Source: Halorhabdus amylolytica (GTDB lineage Archaea; Halobacteriota; Halobacteria; Halobacteriales; Haloarculaceae). Taken from it: a stretch of DNA of 58,589 bases. Shown here in pieces: positions 53,185 to 58,589 of the stretch. The notes below the pieces were generated by a model. It searched no databases. It saw only the letters and a list, made by a program, of their open reading frames with translations, and was not told the DNA's origin. Location: NCBI RefSeq assembly GCF_004944975.1, contig NZ_SPQG01000003.1:287023-345611 (forward strand). The letters are read 5' to 3'. Position 1 is the first letter of the stretch. Every line of letters starts with the position of its first letter. The position numbers were made by a program, and so were the translations under genes.

Positions 53185-54675
53185 TCACTCCTCGGGGCGA
53201 TAGTTCGGTGCCTCGTCGGTGATGACGACGTCGTGGGGATGATTTTCCTGCTGGCCAGCACCGGAGACCCGGACGAACTCCGCGCGCTCCTTGAAGTCAG
53301 GGATCGCGTCGGCACCGACGTATCCCATTCCCGATTTCATGCCGCCGACGAGTTGATGGAGTTCGTCCTCGACGGGGCCCTTATAGGGCGTCGCGGCCTC
53401 GACACCCTCGGGGACGTATTCCTCGTCGTCCTGCCCTTCTTCGACGTCCTTCAGGTAGCGGTCACCACCGCCGGACTTCATCGCACCGACCGAGCCCATC
53501 CCGCGGTATTGCTTGTATTTCTTGCCGTTCATCGTGACGATCCTGCCTGGGGCCTCGTCGGTTCCCGCGAAGTAGGATCCGAGCATGACGGCGTCCGCAC
53601 CGGCACCGATCGCCTTGATCGCGTCCCCGGAATAGCGGATCCCTCCATCGGCGATGACGGGTACGTCGTGCTCGCCCGCGACGTCCGCGACTTCCGCAGT
53701 CGCAGACAACTGTGGCATCCCGGCCCCAGAAACGATCCGGGTCGTACAGATGCTGCCCGGGCCGATGCCGACCTTCAGGCCGTCGGCAAAGTCCACCAGG
53801 TCCTCGGCAGCCTCGCGTGTCCCGATGTTGCCCACGACGACATCGGCCTCGACCTGTGACTTGATGTCACGAGCACTCTCGACGACATCGAGGTTGTGGG
53901 CGTGTGCACAGTCGATGAACAGCACGTCCGCGCCGGCCTCGTCGGCCGCGACGGCCCGCTCCTCCCCGAAGGGGCCGACAGCGACGCCACACCGAAGGCG
54001 GCCGTCCGCGTCGCGGACCGCCTCGTCGTACTCGCGGCGCTGGAGAATCCCCTGCATCGTCACGAGGCCGACGAGGCGATCCCCGTCGTCGACGATCGGA
54101 ACGCGCTCGATCTTGTGATCGTACATGAGTTCGAGCGCTTCTCGGGGAGTGACGTCCTCACTCGCTGTGATGACCTCGTCGGTCATCGCCTCGCTGACGG
54201 CGTCGCTCTCGCCGACTTCGAGGTACGGCCTGATGTCGGTCGCCGAGATGATCCCCAGGACTTCGTCATCCTCGCCGACGACGGGCGCGCCGCTGACTCC
54301 ACGGCGGTCCATCATCGCGTCGACCTCACGCACAGTCTGATCAGGGGCGGCTGTGACGACGTCACGGATGATCAACTCGTCGGCGCGTTTGACGCGCTCT
54401 ATCTCGGCGACCATCCGGTCGACGTCCATGTTCCGGTGGATGACACCCAGGCCGCCGTGGCGGGCCATCGCGATCGCCATCTCGCCCCCGGTGACGGTAT
54501 CCATCGCCGCCGAGAGGACGGGTACGTTTAGCGTGACGTTCTTCGAAACGCGTGTCTCGGTTGTCGCGTCGTCGGGTTCGACACGGCTCTCCTTGGGTCG
54601 TAAGAGGACATCGTCGAACGTCAGCGACTCCGGTACTTCCAGTTTTGTCGAGAACGGTCGGTCGGACTTCGCCAT
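53185..54675 (-). CDS. guaB: Inosine-5'-monophosphate dehydrogenase GuaB
   Basis: 496-residue NAD-dependent enzyme converting IMP to XMP for guanine nucleotides. Catalytic Cys is in [11 protein letters not shown], the flap in GMGSVGAM, and IMP-binding loops in [10 protein letters not shown] and VMLGSYFAG. Two CBS domains (about 95-220) are present in the usual place. The ATG at 54675 gives [12 protein letters not shown]. Confidence 0.96.
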   Translation of the reverse strand: MAKSDRPFSTKLEVPESLTFDDVLLRPKESRVEPDDATTETRVSKNVTLNVPVLSAAMDTVTGGEMAIAMARHGGLGVIHRNMDVDRMVAEIERVKRADELIIRDVVTAAPDQTVREVDAMMDRRGVSGAPVVGEDDEVLGIISATDIRPYLEVGESDAVSEAMTDEVITASEDVTPREALELMYDHKIERVPIVDDGDRLVGLVTMQGILQRREYDEAVRDADGRLRCGVAVGPFGEERAVAADEAGADVLFIDCAHAHNLDVVESARDIKSQVEADVVVGNIGTREAAEDLVDFADGLKVGIGPGSICTTRIVSGAGMPQLSATAEVADVAGEHDVPVIADGGIRYSGDAIKAIGAGADAVMLGSYFAGTDEAPGRIVTMNGKKYKQYRGMGSVGAMKSGGGDRYLKDVEEGQDDEEYVPEGVEAATPYKGPVEDELHQLVGGMKSGMGYVGADAIPDFKERAEFVRVSGAGQQENHPHDVVITDEAPNYRPEE

Positions 54676-55152
54676 GTAAACCGTCCGCCACCTCGGCCCA
54701 AAAGCGTTGCGAGTCGTGGCCGATGTCGACCGAGAGTGATCCACCGACCTGGGAGCGACCTCGACTGAGTTTACCCAAAATCACCCATATGACCGCCATC
54801 ACTGCCGAGTCGTCTACATATCTGTCGTCCCGGTACGAAAATCTATGGGAATGTATCACTTGGGGTCTCCTCTCACGCAATGTTTTTATCCGAATCCATC
54901 ATTGTTTCACACATGGCTTCCGCCATCCCCATTCGATCGCGGACCGCCCGAAAGCGCTGCGGCGATGTTGCAGGGGCGAATACATTTTCGAAATCGATGG
55001 GGACAGCGTTCAATTTCGGGACAGAAAGCAATACAGGCGGCTGGCTTTCCTCCCGAAGCGGACGCGAGGCGGAGCATGCCCACCCCGACAGGCGAGGGCT
55101 TCGGGGCGGGTCCCAGCACCCACGGGCCACGGGAGACGGCCGCCCCTAGGTG
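54676..55152. other. Intergenic region, highly structured, possible decayed element or RNA
   Basis: About 475 bases between divergent guaB and DUF5794. It contains an AT-rich promoter-like stretch (caatgtttttatccg, 54878-54892) and then ~250 bases full of inverted repeats, e.g. CCGAAGC..GCTTCGG near 55056-55103 and CCCCGA..TCGGGG near 55083-55106. Open frames on both strands do not look like known proteins. A terminal fragment of a TnpB-type element or a non-coding RNA are possible. Confidence 0.4.
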
Positions 55153-56025
55153 ATGAGTAGCTCAAGACACCCGATCGCGCTGGCCATCGAGCGACGCGTC
55201 GGCGGCGACGGTCGGCTACTCGCGACTGTCATGTGCCTGCCGCTGGTCGACGGCGTCTTCCCGGCGCTGATCCTCGCTGGCGCCGTGGGAAGTATCTCGG
55301 GCATCTTCGAGGTCGGCCTGCTGGTGTTCGGCGGGAGTGCCACCGTGGCGGTCATTCTCGCCGACATGGACGGCACCCCGCGCGAACAGATCCCGACCGT
55401 CCTTGGCGTCGGCGCGATCCTGTTGCCCGTCGCAGCACTCGAGGCCGCCCTCGCGCCGACGATCGCAAGCGTGCTCGATCTCGCGATCTTCGAGCGCTTC
55501 GCGGGCCTGGTCATCCTGGCGATCGCTGCCCGGACGGCGAGCGCTCGAATCGGCGATCTCATCCCGCGGCCGGCTATCGTCGTTGGGTTCGGGTTGATCG
55601 CCAGTCTCGATCCCTCCGGTGCAGAACTCGCAATCGCGGCCGATCCCGGCCTGATCGTCAACGGGACCGCCGCGGCAGGGGCCGGTGTCGGCTTCGCTCT
55701 GCTGATCGCGATTGCTGGGCCGTGGCTCCGGGCCAGTGTCGATATCGATCGCTTCCGGTTCGGCAGTGCCGTCGCACTCGGCGTGTTGGCACTGTCGATC
55801 TACGGGTTCGTTCCCTCGGACGCCCCGCTCTCGCTGGCCGTGCTCGCCATGGCTGGCCTGCTGGCGTTCGATCCTGACGGATCGCCCGTTCCCCAATCCG
55901 ACGAATCCGCTCCGGGCGGGGAAACGGAAGAGTCACTGCCGGATGGCGGCGATCCGTCCAACCCTGGAAACGAAGCCGAGACGGTCGATTCCGGCGTCAG
56001 CGACGAGCGTTCCCCGTGGCTGTGA
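55153..56025 (+). CDS. DUF5794 membrane protein
   Basis: 290-residue haloarchaeal membrane protein with about seven helices in the first 235 residues (LPLVDGVFPALILAGAVGSI first). It ends in an acidic, disordered tail of ~55 residues. Start at the ATG at 55153; a GTG directly before it is also in frame. The adjacent DUF5795 gene is a frequent companion. Function unknown. Confidence 0.85.
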   Translation: MSSSRHPIALAIERRVGGDGRLLATVMCLPLVDGVFPALILAGAVGSISGIFEVGLLVFGGSATVAVILADMDGTPREQIPTVLGVGAILLPVAALEAALAPTIASVLDLAIFERFAGLVILAIAARTASARIGDLIPRPAIVVGFGLIASLDPSGAELAIAADPGLIVNGTAAAGAGVGFALLIAIAGPWLRASVDIDRFRFGSAVALGVLALSIYGFVPSDAPLSLAVLAMAGLLAFDPDGSPVPQSDESAPGGETEESLPDGGDPSNPGNEAETVDSGVSDERSPWL

Positions 56026-56096
56026 GAGATCGGGACACAGGTCGATAGATTCGCCCGGACGGGAAAGTTTAGAAGTCGCGATACCCAGAGTCGGGT

Positions 56097-56324
56097 ATGG
56101 CCGACAATCGCGTCGTGCAAGGGCGGATGGTGACTGCCGTCGCTCTCGCTGAACTCATCGAGAACGGGGACGTGATGGACGCCGAGTCGATCACGGACGC
56201 CGATCGGGACTGTCCAGATTGCGGTGGCGACGTTCTGGAAGTGGGGTATATGCCGTCGGTGACCGAATTCGTGACGGGGCTGAAGTGCCAGGACTGTGAC
56301 TGGCAGGCGACCGACAGGGACTGA
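56097..56324 (+). CDS. DUF5795 zinc-ribbon protein
   Basis: 75 residues. N-terminal helix region VTAVALAELIENGDVMDAES, then a zinc ribbon with CPDCGGDV and CQDCDWQ. Small haloarchaeal conserved protein found beside DUF5794. Function unknown. Confidence 0.85.
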   Translation: MADNRVVQGRMVTAVALAELIENGDVMDAESITDADRDCPDCGGDVLEVGYMPSVTEFVTGLKCQDCDWQATDRD

Positions 56325-56365
56325 ATCGAAATCCATTTACCGGGAATCGCCTTACGACGGGTCGC

Positions 56366-56543
56366 GGGGTCGTGGCCAAGTCCGGCATGGCGACTGACTC
56401 CAGAGGCACCGCGCCCGGGACGAAACTCCAGACTGATATACTGAGCGACCGGCTGATCACCGGCCGCCTTGATGACCCTCTGGAGTTCCGAGGCGCACAC
56501 CGGAGATATCAGTCGATCGGGGGTTCAAATCCCTCCGACCCCA
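56366..56543 (+). tRNA. tRNA-Trp (CCA) with 104-nt intron
   Basis: Acceptor GGGGTCG (56366-56372) pairs with CGACCCC (56536-56542), and discriminator A is at 56543; CCA is not encoded. D-stem GCCA/TGGC; anticodon stem ACTGA/TCAGT; loop C-T-CCA-G-A with anticodon at 56400-56402. The T-arm is GGGGG-TTCAAAT-CCCTC. The intron lies after position 37 (56404-56507), as in other haloarchaeal tRNA-Trp genes. Confidence 0.95.
56404..56507 (+). ncRNA. tRNA-Trp intron containing a C/D-box guide RNA
   Basis: The intron holds a C-box-like TGATGA (56470-56475) and several D-box CTGA motifs (56433-56436, 56441-56444, 56453-56456). CTCTGGAGT after the C box is complementary to the anticodon region ACTCCAGAG. 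In Haloferax the equivalent intron guides 2'-O-methylation of tRNA-Trp positions 34 and 39. Splicing at the bulge-helix-bulge site would release it. Confidence 0.8.
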
Positions 56544-56742
56544 TTGGGATTATCACTCTATCTTATCAATGCTGGTACAGCGTGTCATAGAAACATTCAT
56601 GACAATTTATTGCGATGAAATGTTGGAATTGATATGATCATCGAGGACAGTGCAAGATATAGAGAGTAAGGTCAGCACGTCGCCCATCGTCGATTTCACA
56701 CCGATCCCGATGAATTAGCTGCTCAGTGTAGTTGCATATGTA

Positions 56743-56934
56743 CTACTGCGCATCTGCAGACCGTTCAAGAGTTTTGACACCGAAATAGATGACTGTCCCT
56801 ACGAACAGACCTTCTACAGCTACATTGACGATAGGCGGCTCGATGAAAGTCAATTGTACTAATTGAGTGATTGCTGTCCCGATCATCGCAAAAGCCCCAG
56901 CAGCGAGCCCGATTCTGAGTTTTTCCATCTCCAT
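56743..56934 (-). CDS. Small two-helix membrane protein in accessory region
   Basis: 63 residues starting MEMEKLRIGLAAGAFAMIG with two helices (about 7-27 and 33-53). More AT-rich DNA and less acidic protein than the neighbours. A longer form with 25 further residues is possible. Not recognised; may belong to the provirus-like remnant. Confidence 0.5.
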   Translation of the reverse strand: MEMEKLRIGLAAGAFAMIGTAITQLVQLTFIEPPIVNVAVEGLFVGTVIYFGVKTLERSADAQ

Positions 56935-57477
56935 TGACACCTGTCTCTGATATATTCTGTTGTGGAGAGAGGAAAATACCTGCCGATGTATTTCCGCTGC
57001 TAAGTACATTCTCTGTACTGAGCAATCTGCTCACTCGAAAACTGGTGGTGTCCGGTGCAAGATACGCGCCCTGTACTTGCACACGAGTCTTGACAAGACT
57101 TGGATAGGCAGAGTGTGAGATGGTTTCTATGGCACGCTGATACTGGTAAGTAACTACTTAATTCAAATCCGTGGTAATCTGACGTGAGTCAGGTCCTCTA
57201 GGCCACGGAGATCCGCAGCACCGAGAAGGTGTTGTCGCCCGCTCGCCGTACGGTAAGAGCGTCCATCGGCCCGATCCCGATAGCGAGGGCCACGGCCGGC
57301 CTGCCAGGAGGGTGAGATCGGCCACGCCAAAGAGTACCGCGAGGTCGCGATCGCCGTGGTCGTACCCCACCGCGAACCCTGCTCGAACTCCGCCTGTTTC
57401 GGCACTTCCAATCGGGGGGACGCCACATTTCGCGTGGGTCACTGGCCAACCGTCCCCTCCGGATACAGGCCTACCAC
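56935..57477. other. Intergenic/degenerate region
   Basis: AT-rich until about 57170, then GC-rich with broken reading frames. On the minus strand between about 57198 and 57440 two overlapping frames combine to a sensible membrane-protein sequence, listed as a pseudogene. Nothing else is recognisable. Confidence 0.45.
57198..57430 (-). pseudogene. Frameshifted membrane-protein fragment
   Basis: Reading the minus strand, one frame gives FAVGYDHGDRDLAVLFGVAD then LTLLAGRP; a second continues as AVALAIGIGPMDALTVRR and ends SVLRISVA plus stop at 57198. Joined, they look like one short protein with a frameshift near 57294. This is inferred by eye from composition. Confidence 0.35.
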
Positions 57478-57651
57478 GTGAGTGCGGTGGTCGCGACGCA
57501 CGGTGAGACGCCGCTGACGCTGTCGGACGTCCAGGGGTTGCTGCCCAGCGAGTCGACCGAGTGGAGTCTCCAGCGTGGCCTACGGGACGCGAGTGACGCC
57601 GGCTCGCTGGAGTGGGACGCCGAAACCCGGGAGTACCGCCAAAGGCCGTAG
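57478..57651 (+). CDS. Truncated HTH-like provirus gene fragment
   Basis: 57 residues from GTG 57478: VSAVVATHGETPLTLSDVQG, then LLPSESTEWSLQRGLRDASD and WDAETREYR. The frame is open further upstream without a better start, so the gene is probably 5'-truncated. It resembles small winged-helix proteins of haloarchaeal proviruses. Confidence 0.4.
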   Translation: MSAVVATHGETPLTLSDVQGLLPSESTEWSLQRGLRDASDAGSLEWDAETREYRQRP

Positions 57652-57703
57652 CGGCCGCGTTGGTCGGCGCTGACTCCCACCCGCACGCGGGGTGGGCAGG
57701 TGA

Positions 57704-58017
57704 GTGACGATCCCTAGCAAGCCCGGCGAGCCGGTCCCGTGGCCGGCCCGCCTGACCGTTCGCGAGCGCTACGCGCTCCCCGCGCCAGCGGCGCTCGAGC
57801 TCGCAGCCGGGTTGTGGCTCGGGCTGTGGATGGTCCCTAACGAGGTCCTGGCCGTCCCAACCGAGACGCCGCCCCATGGCGGCGTCAGTACGATCTACCA
57901 GCCCGTCCCGGAGATGTGCCGTTCGCGACGGTCGTGCTCCTGGCCGTGGCGACGTGGGCGATTGCGATGGTGAGGTTGCCCGTCGCCAGCCCGTCGCTTG
58001 CGTTTACTCGCGGGTGA
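57704..58017 (+). pseudogene. Frameshifted provirus-type small membrane protein
   Basis: Frame from GTG 57704 reads to about STIYQPVP near 57910. It then runs out of phase. The -1 frame continues sensibly as DVPFATVVLLAVATWAIAMV, a membrane helix, to TGA at 58015-58017. The joined protein of ~104 residues has the style of provirus proteins (VPWPARLTVRERYALPAPAA, then LWLGLWMVPNEVLAVPT). A single-base deletion near 57910 explains the break. Confidence 0.55.
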
Positions 58018-58168
58018 TCGTCGCAATGTCGTCGGGGTGTACGCGAGCGCGAGGCTGTATCACGGTGTGCCAAAACGTGTTGACACGGATCCAGGGGGAT
58101 GGACTTGCGCCACACGCGAGAGGGCAGTGGTCTCCCGTGCCTCCGAAACCGCCCCGCGAGGGGCGGTG

Positions 58169-58199
58169 AGTTCCTCCTCGCAGAGAACCGCGGTGCAAT
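58169..58199 (+). repeat. Duplicated fragment of a pilin N-terminus
   Basis: GAGTTCCTCCTCGCAGAGAA followed by CCGCGGTGCAA is nearly identical to the pilin gene at 58429-58459 ([11 protein letters not shown] there, EFLLAENRGAM here). The open frame then closes without the hydrophobic core, so this is a remnant of a second pilin gene. Confidence 0.55.
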
Positions 58200-58376
58200 G
58201 TTTGGGCCAGCATGGGGCATCTGGCCCACGACAGTCGATGGGTCGGAGAGATGTAAATGATGAGGTGTGTTTACAGAATCGGAAGACGGCGTGGCGTTTT
58301 CAGTCTGTGATAATTTCGTCTGACGGGCTCTTAACGAATCTGAAAACACCGTTCGGCGGTGAACGATCCGGTTGGA

Positions 58377-58387
58377 TTTTTATAATA
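58377..58387 (+). promoter_or_regulatory. TATA element of the pilin gene
   Basis: TTTTTATAATA is centred about 28 bases before the ATG at 58410, which predicts a nearly leaderless transcript. Confidence 0.55.
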
Positions 58388-58409
58388 ACCCGTTGATCGG
58401 TCGTTTGGA

Positions 58410-58589
58410 ATGTTCGAGAAAGCGAAGGAGTTCCTCTTCGCGGAGGACCGCGGTGTATCGCCTGTGATCGGTGTCATCCTCATGGTCGCTATTACGGTGA
58501 TTCTGGCGGCCGTGATCGCGACGTTCGTCATGAATATGGGGCCGTCCGAGCAGACCCAGCCCAGCGTGCAGTGGGAATGGAACAACGAG
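58410..58589 (+). CDS. Type IV pilin precursor, 3'-truncated by window edge
   Basis: First 60 residues of an archaeal pilin. A short positively charged leader [15 protein letters not shown] is followed by the hydrophobic [20 protein letters not shown] typical of PilA/adhesion pilins. The prepilin peptidase PibD should cut after DRG. The remainder is outside the window. Confidence 0.88.
   Translation, partial: MFEKAKEFLFAEDRGVSPVIGVILMVAITVILAAVIATFVMNMGPSEQTQPSVQWEWNNE

Larger units (their letters stand above)
58018..58409. other. Intergenic region upstream of pilin gene
   Basis: About 390 bases with no intact gene. Contains a pilin-like 5' fragment (58169-58199) and a promoter-like TATA run near 58377. 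An AT-rich stretch at 58250-58340 shows no clear gene. Confidence 0.5.

Noticed and set aside
57158-57877. 239-codon minus-strand frame in the decayed region
   Set aside because: As a whole it is Arg/Pro-rich and overlaps better plus-strand fragments; only its C-terminal part resembles protein and is noted as a pseudogene.

Overview
The window is chromosomal DNA from an extremely halophilic archaeon (class Halobacteria). The evidence is the GC-rich sequence, very acidic proteins with D/E-rich linkers, archaeal information-processing genes (aIF2-gamma, Rpo7, Spt4), the complete archaeosine pathway, a haloarchaeal PitA-type fusion, haloarchaeal-only families (DUF5787, DUF5794, DUF5795, DUF7123 by recognition) and a tRNA-Trp gene with the typical ~100-nt intron. 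The genus cannot be fixed from sequence alone. A membrane [NiFe] hydrogenase suggests a fermentative or facultatively anaerobic lineage such as Halorhabdus or its relatives; that is inference.

Layout. 0-8 kb: a tandem pair of site-2-protease-like membrane proteases (the first cut by the window edge), a LolA-like lipoprotein, a winged-helix/membrane pair and an enlarged PitA (coproheme decarboxylase-like plus extra domains). Two copies of an ~83-bp palindromic repeat sit exactly on stop codons here. 8-14 kb: sufU and sufS, the Fe-S scaffold and cysteine desulfurase, are separated by two tandem paralogues with a PH-like N-terminus and a helical C-terminus, and by a duplicated copy of the sufS 3' end with nested hairpins. 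Two DoxX-type membrane genes follow. 14-24 kb: Nudix hydrolase, tgtA, regulator, flavin reductase, superoxide dismutase, arcS and RaSEA (archaeosine), then purS-purQ.

24-33 kb holds the most striking locus. It is a complex-I-like membrane [NiFe] hydrogenase encoded as NuoA-like, B, C, D, H, I, then (antisense) a HycI-type maturation protease, then NuoN-, J-, K- and L-like subunits. The large subunit keeps both CxxC pairs that bind the NiFe centre and carries a 55-residue tail after the second pair, which fits the adjacent endopeptidase. The membrane arm also keeps A-, J- and K-like subunits, so the complex looks intermediate between Ech/Mbh hydrogenases and complex I. The likely role is coupling ferredoxin oxidation to H2 production and ion pumping, or the reverse.

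33-56 kb is mostly housekeeping: purU, purC and guaB (purines), an AAA+ ATPase with a His-rich tail next to a PhnP-like metallo-hydrolase, a DUF5787 protein that shows PD-(D/E)XK and cysteine signatures, an MscS channel, the conserved archaeal operon aIF2-gamma / PIN / Rpo7 / Spt4 / dephospho-CoA kinase, several regulators, an SPFH-NfeD pair and small zinc-ribbon proteins. At 56.4 kb lies the intron-containing tRNA-Trp. Beyond it are about 1.8 kb of decayed, accessory-looking DNA with frameshifted provirus-like fragments, a duplicated pilin N-terminus fragment and, at the right edge, the start of an intact type IV pilin gene.
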